From contig CM043959.1 in assembly GCA_014529385.2 (NCBI GenBank), positions 47,743,928 to 47,807,927 of the forward strand: a stretch of DNA of 64,000 nt, given 5' to 3'. The position numbers and the translations under genes are program-made. Positions 48,101 to 60,355 of the stretch are shown here, in pieces. Position 1 is the first letter of the stretch; every line of letters starts with the position of its first letter. The notes beneath the pieces were generated by a model that was not told the origin of the DNA, did not search any database, and saw only the letters and a list, made by a program, of their open reading frames with translations. The stretch comes from Adiantum capillus-veneris (taxonomy: Eukaryota > Streptophyta > Polypodiopsida > Polypodiales > Pteridaceae).

Positions 48101-49200
48101 TTCTTGCACTTTTGTAGTCAATGAATACTTAACGTTCTTTTTTTAAAGTCATGTAATGGGCTTGCTATTAGCGAGAATTTCTTTTAATGAAGCATCTATA
48201 GTATGCACACATACCTATGAAGCTTCGTACCTCCTGTAGATTCCTTGGATTAAGCCCTCCTTTTATTATCTCTAATTTTGTTGCATCCATATGGGTGCCA
48301 TCTTTAGAGATAATGTGACCTAAATATTGAATCTAAATTTCTCTTTTCTTTTGATTAATGAAAAGCTTATTCTCTCTCACAACTTGAAAGATTACCTGGA
48401 GGTGTCGCTTTTAGTCCTCAAGAGAATTCGAATGGCCTAAAGACTTTTGTTCATCATGAGTTTGAATGCTTCTGGAGCATTTGTCAGGCTAAAACTTGTA
48501 GATTATCAAATAGATCTTCTACATGCGGCACAAAAAATCTGTTTTTGATAGTAATCTTATTTAGTGCACTATAGTCGACACACATGGGATATGTGTCAGC
48601 TTTCTTTTGCACTAAAAGTAATGGTGAACAAAATGGAGAGGAGCTAGACCTCACCATCCCTTTTTCCACCAATTCATGCACTTGCCTCATGATCTCCTCT
48701 TGTTGAGATGTGAACTCGATATGGAGGCTTGTTAGGCAGTGAGCTTCGTGGTAAGAGCTCAATTGCACGGTCATCATCCCTCATTTTAGATGTAGCTCAC
48801 TAGGGATGTCATCAATGAAAACATCTTGGGATCCATTTAGGAAATTAGACAACTCTAATTCCTCTTGATTCCTTTTATTGCAAGGATATGGTGTTCCCCA
48901 ACTCATTAGCATCCATGCACATGCTCTCTTTCCTGTAGGTGAAGTAGATTCTCCTTTCAAGGAACTTCATGTTGGAAGCCATGCGGTTGAACCATGGTGC
49001 CCCAACGATAACATTCTCATGTTTGAGAGGGGAGATGAAGAAATCATTTTTTTCCACATAGCTTTGGACATGAAGCCTTAATTTTCCATTTAAGGAATTA
49101 ACTGAGACGTCTTGTCCCTTGATAGCTCCATTGCCTTTCAATGCATCTCCCGTTTAGTGGGCTTGTATGCCTAGCTTAGTGGTCAGCTCCGTGGATATGA
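48101..49200 (-). pseudogene. Gypsy A3 protease and reverse transcriptase lacking the catalytic box
   Basis: Protease lies at about 49190-48875 (KGQDVSVNSLNGKLRLHVQS, VIVGAPWFNRMAS). Reverse transcriptase starts at about 48777 (QQEEIMRQVHELVEKGM) and reads VDYSALNKITIKNRF and VEDLFDNL. At about 48430-48460 it jumps from NAPEAFKLMMNKSL to NSLED, missing the YxDD box, exactly as A2 does. The thumb follows with LGHIISKDGTH and FIGMCAYYRCFIK. Confidence 0.87.
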
Positions 49201-49237
49201 AGTTGTGAGTTGAACCAGGGCAAACAAAATAAAGGCA

Positions 49238-50659
49238 TCATGCTCTTTCATCTTCCCAAGCATAGGAAAGGAGAAATCCTTGGCAATGAGCATCCTCTTT
49301 TGGAGCTTCAAACAAAGAGGCTCTAGGAGTCTCATTGCGGGCAATTCTTTTGGGGCAAGGATGATAACTATGGCCTTGCTCCCCACACTTAAAACATTTG
49401 TGGTCCTTACGAAAAGCTTCAAGATCTTTAGGAGAGAGTTTATTTTTACCTTTGTGAACTCCTTTCTCCTTGGACCGATTGTTGGAATGGCCTAGGGAAG
49501 AATTTTGAGCATTAATTTTTCCCTTTGCATCACTTTTGTCTTTATTTTCCATGGTCTTGAGATTCCATCAAGCCAATTGATGCGTGAAGAAACCATGGTG
49601 TGGTGGATTACTTCAGTGATAGAACCAGGCCGTTGAGAGTTGACATACTCAGCCATCTCTTTGGTAATCCCACACAAAATTGTTTCTTTTCCTTGGCAAA
49701 GTCTATCTTTTGAAAGACAATATCCTTGAGATATAAATCCCAAAACTTGTCCACATATTTGTGGATAGACTCATGAGAAAGAAGCTTGAAACTTCACCAT
49801 TTGGTAAGCACTTATTCCTTTGCATCACTTGCAAGGAATTGCTTCATGATGGAAACTCGTAGAGTTTTCCATGTCTTTGGGGCTTCGCTGTAGCCACAAA
49901 GGCTAGCCCACCATTGACGAGCCAATTTTTGGAAATGCATAGCTACATGGCATAGCTTGGAGGGCTCCATGAATCCCTCGCCTCCAAAGGCGGCATCAAA
50001 TTGTTGGATGAAAGCCAATACTTTGTTGATAGCACCAAAGGTGCCATCATAGGTAAGGAAAGAGATACTCTTTCCTCCCTCTTTGAACTTCTTTAGCTTT
50101 GGTGACCTTCGCTATGCAAGGTAAGATTTGCGATGTCCTCCCCTCTTATATTCTCCAGGAGAATAGCCATAGCTTTCATCAGTAGAGGAGTAAGGTGAAG
50201 AATAAGGAGAAGAGGGTGACCTCTTTCTTGCCCTTTTCTTCCTTTGTTTCCTCTCTTCCTTTTTGGAGTGACGAGGAGAAGGACTATGGGTTAACCGTTT
50301 CCTCGTGGGAGGAGTTGGGGATTGTTTAGTCTGTCATCTTCGTGCAACCACATCTTTGGAGGAGCTTAGGGATTCATTACTTTCTTGTTCTTTGGATTCC
50401 TCCTCTCGTATGGGAGAGAGTCTTCTTTTGGGGGTCTCATCAAGAGGCCTCCTAAGCTCTCTCTCCTCTTGGAGAGGAAGGGTAATCCCATAAGCACAAA
50501 GTTGTTGAGTAACTTCGGCTTGCAAAGCAAGGTTGCCCATAGCTTCTTGCAACCTAGTAACAAGTAATTAACAAACATGGGGGCATCATTATTAGCACCT
50601 TCATGTGCAAAATCAAAGTTGACAATGTTCATTCTACTCTCTTGTTTATTGTCAGCCAT
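49238..50659 (-). pseudogene. Gypsy A3 gag
   Basis: The start chosen is MADNKQESRMNIVNF at 50659, placed 400 bp after the primer site. The zinc knuckle CFKCGEQGHSYHPC (CX2CX4HX4C) is intact near 49370-49420. The frame is interrupted several times (near 50366, 49800 and 49550). A2 gag is the same protein but lacks the first part and the first knuckle Cys. Confidence 0.85.
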
Positions 50660-51060
50660 GTTAATGAAACTTATGTGTTTACTTAGTGAATTCTTTGGCA
50701 ATTCAAAACCTTAGGTGCTACTCCTCTTAGCCTTTGAAAATAGACACTTAAGTATCTACACCCCTGGCTTGAATTGGTTAATTATAGAGAGTAATGGAGT
50801 GGGTCTAACATAGCAAAGTTGCTAAGGGATAGCGCCTTTCGGACTTCTTATGGCTCAATAATGGTAAAGCCGTAGGCAAGTCTTAGAAGAATCCATTATT
50901 AAGACGAAAGCTCCCGAGGTGCGCACCATATCCCACATAGTGGGCTCAACAAAACCGATAATAGATCCCAATCCCACTTACCCTAGTACAATCAACAAAA
51001 TCAACCATTAATAGGCTACTTAAGGACCTCTCTTCTTAAGGAAGAAAAGAGAAACCAAAT

Positions 51061-51359
51061 GCTTTGATACCAATGTAATGGAAATGGCCTATGAACTTTG
51101 AGAGTAGCGGAATTAGGAAATTCGGTGAAGCACTTTTGTGAGATTAATTTGTGAGCATAGCGGGTAAACTTAATTGATGGTAGCAACATAAGCATGGTAC
51201 TTAGTTAACTTGGCATGAACAATACTTTTGCAAGAGAGAGAGTTTAGAGAACATGACAACAATTGAGGACCGGATTCATACGGCAGTCCCCCTCCAATAG
51301 GCATTTGTATTATAGTTTGTCCCATCAAGAGAGACTTGGTACAATACAATATTTGTGTT

Positions 51360-51363
<4 letters not shown>
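51061..51363 (-). repeat. 5' LTR piece and primer-binding site of gypsy A3
   Basis: GCTTTGATACCA at 51061-51072 is the complement of the initiator-Met primer site. The LTR end TGTAATGG starts at 51074 and continues for about 290 bp to GTGTTCCTT, where the sequence turns into a CT microsatellite. Confidence 0.9.

Positions 51364-51433
<70 letters not shown>
51363..51433. repeat. (CT)n microsatellite, 71 bp
   Basis: A pure CT run that replaces the rest of the A3 5' LTR. The sequence to its right is unrelated to the LTR. Confidence 0.95.
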
Positions 51434-51436
<3 letters not shown>

Positions 51437-51739
51437 GTTGTGTGTTTGTGTGTGCATGCGTGCTACACCGTTGGATATGCCACCTTGGATTCGTGCGAGA
51501 ATGAAAGTCCAAATGATTGATACTGCCAAAGGACTTTAGCTGCCAGTTAAACCTTTAGCAATATGCCAGAGCGAAGTCCACAATGCGTCCAAAATTGAGG
51601 CCTAGCATATACTGGTGAGCATGCACCTTCCACCACTAACACTAGAGAAGGTAGTTCTAACAAGCCTTTACACACTCATGCAAAGAATGTTAGTGATACT
51701 TTTGGTCGCATAATAGATAACCATATTTCATCCACGTGG
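51434..51739. other. Junction region between CT tract and remnant V
   Basis: A short stretch after the CT tract (about 51478-51535) is open and reads PPWIRARMKVQMIDTAKGL. It may be an upstream exon piece of V, but this is weak. Nothing else is seen. Confidence 0.35.
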
Positions 51740-54215
51740 GTGGATGATCACACTACAAAATTCCAGTGCCTCCTTCCCCATATCCCTTTGTGTCGGCTCT
51801 TGCAAAATCCTGCAATCCGCACAAATACCAACCACGTTAAGAGTTTGGTTTCATCTATTCGTGACAAATGTATCAGCCAACTATGGCACCAATCATCATT
51901 ACAGAGAGCCTTCCGAGATAGGAGCCCCATACCTTTTGATCCTCAAGCCGTAGTGGTTGGGACTTGCAACTCTATTATGAGTGGGGTGTGCAGCTAGACT
52001 CCATACCCAAATTGAGCCACATGGCCGAAAAGATGTTTGTAGGTTGGGATGGCAACCACCATCTCCGTGCCTAGAATGAGTGGACCAAGTAGGAAAAAGT
52101 GGCAAAGGAACTCATGCCTAAAGTTGAGTGCACATGCGTTAAATTTGAAGAGAAAGAAGAAGACGAGTTTCTAATGGAATTGCCCACTATCAACAAGTAT
52201 TTTTATTTATTGAACAATGAAAGATTTTTTTGTAAGTATTGTGCTTGATTAAGTGATTTTTCTATAAATAGAGTGAACTCTCTGCACGCACTGAATACCC
52301 ATGGGCATGATAATTTCATGATGCAGAAGGTGGGGTTGGCCGATCCATGAACAATTATTTCAAAACTCGCTGGTGCTGATCGTGAATGGGTTGAGAAGGC
52401 AGTGAAGCACAAGTCCACCAACAAATCAAAGTGGCTCAAGCTTCCAATGGCTCTATTGTTGAAATTGGTTTTTAAGGTAAGTGAATGACCTCACAAGGTA
52501 GATGAAGCTATGCCATTTTATATGTTTGAAAAGGATTTTGCGATCAAGAGCACTAAAATTGTTTTGTTCGTGCATTGATAGTTAGAGTTCTCATACAATG
52601 CAAAGGTTAGTTCATTGCCAAAGAAAGATTCATTTGAGTACTTATTGGCCCTAGATGAATATTCCAAAAACTATGATGATGCACTCAAGGATATCGAAGC
52701 CCTCTTTGTAAAGCGAGGTTACAAGCTTGTACCCTAACAATGGTAAAGAATTCTTTCGCAAAGCAATTTCTTATAAGGGTTGGAATGAAAAGGGGAACAT
52801 GTTCACCCTTACAAGGGTTGGAATGAAAAGAGAAACAGGTTCACCCTACCAAGGCTTGCAGAGATTGCACGAGCACGTACACCCCACCAGGAGTAAGTTT
52901 TTGCAATTCTTTATTGCGTGCATAATGTAACATTCATTTGTCTAATCATTGAAATATTGAAATGTTGGAAGTGTGAATTGCTTTATATTTTATGTGAAGG
53001 TGAGGAAGCACTTAAGGAAACCAAAATCCCCCTAGCAGACAAGAATTTCTTTATATGGCTTGGATGCCATACATATATTGGTGGCAACTTTAATAGTTTA
53101 CTTTCAAACTCACTGCAAAGCTCAAGAGCTCCTCTCTCAAGGTGCATAGACAGGTGACAAAAAATTAGGGGTTACTTTAGCATCCACCGAGCCTATCGCA
53201 CACGCCATTTTGAGAAGACCTTCAGCAAGTGGAAGAGTCAAATGCATGCCACCAATGAGCCACGGGAGCAACCACACATGGCGTGCATAGCAAGCTGTCT
53301 TCTTTATAGGTAAGGTGAAAATAAAATGATGTCTCTTCAAGTCATACTTTCTCTACCTCTTTCTCAAGTTGAATTGTAAATCATGTAGATGGTGGAGAAA
53401 GTGCACATAGAACTAGTTGCTCCACCCATAACATCTATTTGATGCATGGGTGGTGGAGTCAAAGAGAGAGGACACTAGACTCTACCCAGAGGATTGGATC
53501 AAAGTGCACAGAGAACTAACTGCTTCACCTAGAGTTGTGCATGGTGGTTAGATTATTCTGATGGAGTGTTTCGAGCAGAAGAAGCCAGCGAGTATAATGG
53601 TAAGTAAACACACTTAGAGATAGATTGTCTTTACTTTCTTAAGTTAATTTTCTTACAATACAAAAATAAATCTTTGGATTACAACATCTAGAAAAATACC
53701 CACAAAAAAAGAAGCAACGGAATGAGGATAACCACAAAGCTCAACAATCTAGTAGAAAATGCAAAAAGAATGCCAGGGGCGAACAACATGGGGACAATGA
53801 TGAGGATTCAATGGTGGGCCATGGAGAAGGAAACCAAGATAGTATGCACCACATCACATGCTTACATGCAGACACACATGATGATGGCGGAGCAGAGTCT
53901 CAGGGTGTGGATGAAACTCTCAATATGACGTCGCATGTGAGTGCCCATGAGAGATTGCAAATACATGGCTCACCATTAGAGCATAGTGGCCACAGCCACT
54001 CTGAGCAGAATGATCATCACGTTTGTAGTCCACTGTCAAATGATAACATTGAGGAGATGTTTGGGTTAGGTAAAGGCATAATACTTTTTGAGCATATTAT
54101 TTAACTTAGTGCACAAATTAGTAAGTTTGACTAACACATAGTTATAAGGTTGTTTTCTATTGTAGATGGTACAAACGAGAAGATCAATCCACTACATCTT
54201 GGTACATGCGATTAG
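51740..54215 (+). pseudogene. Multi-exon gene remnant V of unknown family
   Basis: The plus strand is coding-like across most of 2.4 kb. Pieces: 51740-51950 (LPHIPLCRLLQNPAIRTNTN), then after a shift LQLYYEWGVQLDSIPKLSHM and EKMFVGWDGNHHLRA (51963-52085), a possible Cys-pair segment FFCKYCA (52230), VEKAVKHKSTNKSKWLKLP (52392-52448), and a 53100-53310 exon ending at a good donor (AG|GTAAGG). A further donor is at about 53600 (AATG|GTAAGT), an acceptor at about 53690 (CTAG|AAAAA) that keeps the frame, a Gln/His-rich exon to 54069 (TTAG|GTAAAG), and a last exon 54166-54215 ending in TAG. Internal stops sit mainly where Trp would fit. I recognise no family; a captured or transposon gene are both possible. 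Confidence 0.5.
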
Positions 54216-54680
54216 AGTTACAAGGCAAGAGATCAAAATGCAAGTAAATTTTACTTTTGAGTTTGAGTAACATAAACATAGGGCAATTGAATTGAATTTT
54301 ATATGTTAAATGCACAATATAGACAAACAAGTGCGGTTCAATAATTTTTGAGCTTCTTGACTTCCATTGGATGAATGGATTCTACTGCTTGAATTGGGGG
54401 GTTGTGATTGGTGTGGGCATATTTTCCCACTCATTGTGCACTTTCCCCAATAAATCCAATAGTCCCTAGTGTTGGGGTAAAGGCGTTGTGATTTTGCCCA
54501 AGCCGAACGTCCAGTGTCCGGCCACCCACTGACCTTATTCTTGTACATATACAGAGAATAAGGGGCAGCTCACTTTGAGACTTGCTCCACCCACACAACA
54601 CCTTGCACTCTCTCATTCTCCCCTTCCCACCTGCACACATTACACTACACACACGCATTTGGGGCATTGTCCTCTTTGAA
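54216..54680 (+). other. LTR-like stretch before a primer-binding site (element D)
   Basis: The stretch ends close to a primer-binding site at 54681 and contains a CA-rich leader-like end, so it may be an LTR. I could not define its left end or find a matching second LTR. Confidence 0.35.
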
Positions 54681-54692
54681 TGGTATCAGAGA
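54681..54692 (+). promoter_or_regulatory. Primer-binding site of a retroelement (element D)
   Basis: TGGTATCAGAGA matches 11 of 12 bases of the initiator-Met primer site found in elements C1, C2, A2 and A3. No gag or pol follows within several kb, so the element is probably non-autonomous or largely deleted. Confidence 0.5.
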
Positions 54693-55381
54693 CAATGGAC
54701 GGGCTTGCGGGGTAAGTTCGCCAACTATGGCGGAGCTTGGAGCTTGAGCTTGAGCTTGAGCTTGAGCTTGGTGGTGGCAGAGCTCATGGGGAAGAACTAG
54801 ATCGAGGCAGATTGGCCTAGCATTGGTGGTGCTCGGCTTCCCGTACCCATGGTATGTGGAGCCCCTCTCAAGGAGAGGGAATCTTGAGATTTCCTTAAGG
54901 TTATCTGCAAGAAACTGGGGATCTGTAGGGAAGATTGAGGCAAGTCTGCAGAGAACAGTGAGATTTTGTAGAGCTTGAAGGAATCAAGAATTGAAGGGAG
55001 TCAAAGCAACTGAAGAGCATTATGAGCATTTGAGAGTTGGAAGTTGCATATGCAACTGCAATGGCGCTCACACACAAACAAAGTAGGTTTGAAGGTGGCA
55101 AATTAGGGGCGAGTGCAACAGAAGCTTTTTTGAGCATGAGCCTAATGAATTTATTAAGGCACCGCACATGTGGCTTGAGGAGCTACAAGAAATAGTGCTA
55201 AATTGAAGGCACTTGGCAACTTGGAAGTGCAGTGCTGGGGGAGGGGAAATTGGCCATTGCAAAACTTATACACACACTTTGGCCAACACACTTATACACA
55301 CTTATGAGCTGCATAGTAAGTTGGTAGGCAACAAAAAATTAAGAAACTTTTTGTTTCTCCAAGAGGGTGTACACACACTAA

Positions 55382-55413
<32 letters not shown>

Positions 55414-56880
55414 GTGTCAGAAAGGAAGTTGGCATTTGTACACACTCTAGACAGCGGAAAAAAAGAGCAAGAGAACAAGCTTTGGAGCTCTTTTGGTCAC
55501 TAAGAGAAGGCACAGGGTGTGTGAGCTCTTGGTACGTGTGTGCATACACACACACACACACGAGTGCGCATGCATGTGCAGGTCGAGCGAGTAAGCCCGG
55601 GTTTTTCACTCGGGCATCAACATGATCCTCTAACGATGACTTCTTTTTTACATCAGCCACGCCACTCGATTTTGGTGTTCTTCTCGGGGATTGGCGGTGG
55701 CTACGCATTGGTGAGCACTTTCGGCCGGCCGCGAAAGGTGGCATTGACTTTTCGGTCGGCTTTGATATAGCGAGAGTGAGAGAGACTAGCCAGTGTAGCC
55801 TCGCCATTGACTACCCTCCCACGTGCTCATCCAAAGCGGTTTTGTCTCCCGATGGACATTCCCTGGCACCCCTAACATTCCAACTTTGATGTATCAAGAG
55901 ACAGATGACCAAGAGCAGCATCGGCTCAGTGGCTTGGCTCCGGATCGTCTCCTCATTAACCCCCCCTCCCCCGATGGCGTTTCGGCTTGGACGCTTCTCC
56001 ATTTTCCTGCTTTGGTGGCACACACTAGTGCATGGTGGCTTCGACGGACCATTCTGGAGTGTCTTTCCCTTGAGCAAGCTCGGCTCTTGGACGTCATTAT
56101 GAACACATGCAGCTGGTTGTATTTTGCGTTTGGTTTTCAATCGACGCGTTTTTTGACCTAGAGGTAGAGTGTGCCCGATTCTCGACATTTTGCTCACAGG
56201 TTGCACATTCTTTGCAATGCATATTATGCGGCACATGTAGTGCTCATGTATGACTATGTGGGGCATTCCAAAGAGTGGTTTTAGCATGGTTTTGTGAAGG
56301 TTATGCTATGTATGCATATGCAGATACAACTTGAGCTACGTATAGCTCACGGGTAGCAGGTTCACAGGTTACATTGTTTTTGGACAATTAGAGGTCCATA
56401 AAGCCACTCGTTCAGGAGTGAGCCAGTTTGCCAGGCTTTTGGTAGTGCATGTATGCCATTTGTGGATCTGTTTACTGAGACACGGAGTGTCTCTTTCATG
56501 AGATTTTGGTGAGATTTTTTAAGTTTTTATTCAGTTTTCGAGGGAAACTCTACCAAATTTTCCCAGATTCTCACCATGTTTTATGTGTATATGTAGTTTT
56601 ACTCTCTGATGATTTAGTGGTTGAGTTTGACTCCCACTTTGACAGTTTTTTTAGCTTGGACAAAGTTCAGTGTTCTTGTACCCACTCTTGCAAGAGTGAG
56701 AGTTGCATATGCTCGTGTGGCTATAGATAGATAGTGAGAGGTTTTACAGGTTCTATAGGTTTTTTGGCAAATCTTTACATGCCTACTTGGGATGCATTTT
56801 GAGCACTGTCTGCTCACTACTTGTGCATATGGTTATGCGCTTTAATCTCGGTTGAGATGTTTGTCCCAGATTGTAAGGTT
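54693..56880. other. Non-coding region with a GAGCTT hexamer run, GT/GA tracts and a hairpin
   Basis: A run of five GAGCTT units lies at about 54737-54768. (TG)n and (GA)n stand side by side at 55381-55413, and (AC)n is at 55547-55561. GCCCGGGTTTTTCACTCGGGC at about 55595-55615 can form a small hairpin. Open frames on both strands around 55800-56290 overlap, and neither reads as a known protein. Confidence 0.45.
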
Positions 56881-58560
56881 TTAATTAAGGCAAAAAAGGG
56901 TTAGTCGCACTCATAATTAGAGCATTAATTTAATATACTAATTTAATAACTGGTGTAAGCAACACAAATGCAAAATACCAAAAAATAAGTAGATTGATAA
57001 GATTCAAGAGGGTTGGGTGAAGTACAAGCTAAGCATTATGGCCTTATATAGGCTCAGAGTGGAAGGTGGCATTTAATGCTAGAAAGTGATTTTCATTACA
57101 TGTGGAAGAAGGGTCAAATATCAAGTGGCTATAGTGAATAGCATGTGACTTTAGAGAAGCATATGTTTAGGGAAATCTATGTAGTGGATGCATACATGCA
57201 CATAAGGGTGCATGGTAGGTATGCTTGGCATTAGGGGTTGGTCACGTATTTAGTGTAAGATAAATGGCTTACCCCAACATATGCCCCCATAAGCTGAAGC
57301 TTACACGAAGGAGCATGGATTCTGATCAGGGAGTCTAGCATGGGTTACATCAAGTAACTACATGGGGCTCATAAGATGGAATCTGATGCAAGAGGGGGTA
57401 GGTCTTACCTCCAAAATTTGGGCTTAGTATAGTGTCTAAAACCCATTACAATACGTACTGATAGCCATTTTTCGGCTTTCCATAATTGCCATAGTAAGCT
57501 ACCTCACCCTATCAAATCACTCAAACATTTTGGTTCTCCCTACCATTTCACTGTACATAGGCGTGTGTGAGTTAGGGACTTTTTCCATATTTTCTTTAAA
57601 AACCCTCAATTAGCTAGTCACTGAGCTAGTTGAGCCAAAAAACTAAATAAAATCAAAAAAATAAAATATATTATGGCCCATTTGTGTGTAAATATTTCAT
57701 TGTATATAGGGCCTAAATAAAAGGATTTTTCATAATTATTTTGGTATTTATTTAAATATTTCTACTTATGGTGTGTTATTTATGCTATGTACATTGACTC
57801 ACCGTTATCATATTTTTTCTTACCATTTTGCATACTCTTTATTCCATATAAAAATAATTTCATGCAAGCTTCTCTTATTTTTGGTGTAACTCCATCCTAA
57901 CAAAAATCCAAAAAAACTAGTTCTATTTATGTGTATATTTTTTCACTATTGTGATTTTCTCCTTCTTACATCTATTCTTTATTACTCTCATAAATTAGAC
58001 CACCAAAAATATTCATCTTTTTATAAATAGAGCCCTTCTCTCCCTTGTAAATCATCACATGATCACACTACACCACACCATTCTCAACACATAACACACC
58101 ACTCTTCAAGCCTAGTTGTGTAGAGTGTGTGCATCACTACACAAAGGTGCATGGAGAAGCTTGAAGTTAGTTATGCCATCTAGAGGAGTGGAGTGATACT
58201 ATACTCTGCAATCACACTTGTAGCCTACTCTTGTCCATAAATAAGGTTCATAGTTTTGGATGCAATTGTATGTTGCAACTACGACTCTTCTCTCCAAATT
58301 GACTTGATAAGTTGGCTCATCAAGTGGTTGAAGGTATATTGTCCTTGAAGTTTGTTGTGCCATTTCATGCTTGGTGGTTTGAGGTCTTGTTGAATTGTTT
58401 GCCTAAAAGGTAAATTGTAAGAGGGTGCTCGGTGAGAGGGCTCGAGTGACCCTAAGACAATTTGTGTATTGGCAACAAGGTCAAGTTTTGTGTTGTCTCT
58501 CTATTTCTCATCAAGCTTTGTGTGCATCTAGTCTTTAAGCCTAAGACTAAGTTGCTCAAG
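56881..58560. other. AT-rich region with a TATA-type promoter motif
   Basis: 57600-58020 is strongly AT-rich. TATAAATA at 58022-58029 is followed by GAGCCC and a pyrimidine-rich stretch, as at plant core promoters and LTR promoters. No coding frame follows that I can identify, so an LTR of an unknown element is the likeliest source. Confidence 0.4.
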
Positions 58561-59829
58561 TTGATTTGTGCTCTTTACCTCTCTCTGGCGTGGTGAATGT
58601 TTGTGTTTGGTGTGTGTGGCTATCTTGTGTTCCCCTCTCTTTGTGCGTTTGAGTACAAGGAGATATCATGTGCGTCCTAGTTCGCATCTACAACTAGGTG
58701 GTGCCCCTTTTCTTGTTTGGTTTCTGGCTGTGGGTTGTTGTTGTCTTTGATTGTGCTTGCCCCAGCCCCAATTGAGCAGCACGGGAGCTTCGAAGGGTGT
58801 TTAGAGGCCACTCTTCTCGTTGCCCCGCCCCGGACCGCCTCAGTACTCTTAGTATTGACATTCCCTTCGTTTTTTTTCTTCTTCTTCTTCCACAATGTGT
58901 ACTTTACCCAATACTTGTAAAGCAAGGCTAAGTGAGGGGGATGAGCCATCCTCACCTTAATATAGCAGTTCCCTTGATCAAATATGGGAGGCAACATTTG
59001 CAGGCTCAGCCCATAGAATCTGCAAAGCATCCCGATGATCCGGCCATGCCATACCATCATCACGCCAGTCTATCTCCAAGGCCAAGGTGTAGGGAAGATA
59101 GAGAGAGTGATACAAGGGAGCGATGCAGAGTAATAGCCAGACAAATAGCGGTTCCAATCATTACACGCTCGAGATAAGAGCCAACAACCCTTAAGAGAGT
59201 GTGCCCAACACGTCCCTGGTTTTGAATAACCCATTGAGTGAGTTTTTAGGGTTATGCTCCCACCATACCACATTGTTTTACACCATCAAATGGGTTTGTT
59301 CCCACCTACCCAATGAGCTCCAAGGGTTATGTATTAAGAGTTCCATCTAGTTTCAATCAATTAAGATATTCTAAGCCTACTGGTAATATCCTCAAACATA
59401 GTTTTACGGATAAGTTCCATTAGGTGCATATAGGCTAAATAATCTAATTTTAAGTAACACACAAAATGTACTGTTGAGATAAAAACCAACTCAAACCGAC
59501 ACCCCTCAGGTGCAAGATTTTGTAGTTGGATGAGACACTTATAGCTAGATGCTATACCCAAGACAAACCGACACTCATTCACTACTCAAGCTGAGCTATT
59601 GTAGAAAGGGTAGTCGCCCAAACGAAGAGTTGTAGTTGTTTATGTAGTTGTTTTTTCCAAGATCACTACATAGCTCCCAATCTCAAGCAAGAAATTGAAG
59701 TTTGAGCACAACTTATCAAAAAGCAAAGTCTTCAATGTAGAATAGCCACTAGCCATATCAATAGCTCAAGTGTAGGTGTTTGTAGCTAGATGAAGCCATT
59801 ATATCTAGATAAGGTGACAAAGTGTGTGT

Positions 59830-59831
<2 letters not shown>
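58561..59831. other. Region without a recognisable gene
   Basis: GC-richer DNA near 58740-58830 gives overlapping frames on both strands with no motif. A GGCTAAGTGAGG...CCTCACCTTA hairpin-like motif at 58926-58960 recurs at 62895-62928. Otherwise I see nothing. Confidence 0.4.
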
Positions 59832-59891
<60 letters not shown>

Positions 59892-59922
59892 ACGCGCGTG
59901 TGCGCGTGTGATAGATACGGAT

Positions 59923-59970
<48 letters not shown>

Positions 59971-60152
59971 AGAGAGAGAAAGTGAATGGGGGGTGGGGGC
60001 TGGAATGGTGTAAGAGAGCGGGGAGTGGGAAAGGGGGACTAGGGCGGGGAAGTGGGAGTGGGAGTGGGGGCTAGGTAGGGGACGGGGTTGGGAATGGGGG
60101 TGAGGGGGAGGCGAATAAAGGGGGTTTTGGGGGGGGGGGGGGGGGGGGGGGG
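59832..60152. repeat. Compound microsatellite: (GT)n, (AG)n, G-rich block, G run
   Basis: (GT)n at 59832-59890, alternating CGCG at 59891-59910, (AG)n at about 59924-59966, G-rich sequence at 59987-60128 and a run of 24 G at 60129-60152. There is no gene. Confidence 0.95.
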
Positions 60153-60355
60153 TAGGACGATGAGGGCGTGGGGGAGGGCCATGTTAGGGTTTTAGGCCAA
60201 GTGGTGTATGGCCGACCACTCATCTTCTATTCTTTGGTTATAGTGTCAATAAGGAGTGTGAGCACATTGGCTCAATAAGCTCCACCAAGGCTGCATGTGT
60301 CTTGCTCTCCTTCCCTCTCTTGCATCTTGCACACTCCGGATCCTCACCCCACAAG

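Larger units (their letters stand above)
44287..51363 (-). mobile_element. Ty3/gypsy element A3, both LTRs truncated
   Basis: In minus-strand order: 5' LTR piece (51363-51074), primer site (51072-51061), gag, protease, RT with a deletion, RNase H, integrase remnants, C-terminal tail, polypurine tract and a 3' LTR piece (45928-44287). It faces A2, so the two elements form inverted copies from the LTR through RT. It is frame-shifted throughout and probably inactive. Confidence 0.9.

Noticed and set aside
52263-52270. TATAAATA as a promoter
   Set aside because: It lies inside a coding-like part of remnant V and no transcript unit follows.
55292-56287. Minus-strand frames of 171 and 158 codons as genes
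   Set aside because: They run through GT/GA and CA tracts, overlap plus-strand frames of similar length and contain no recognisable domain.
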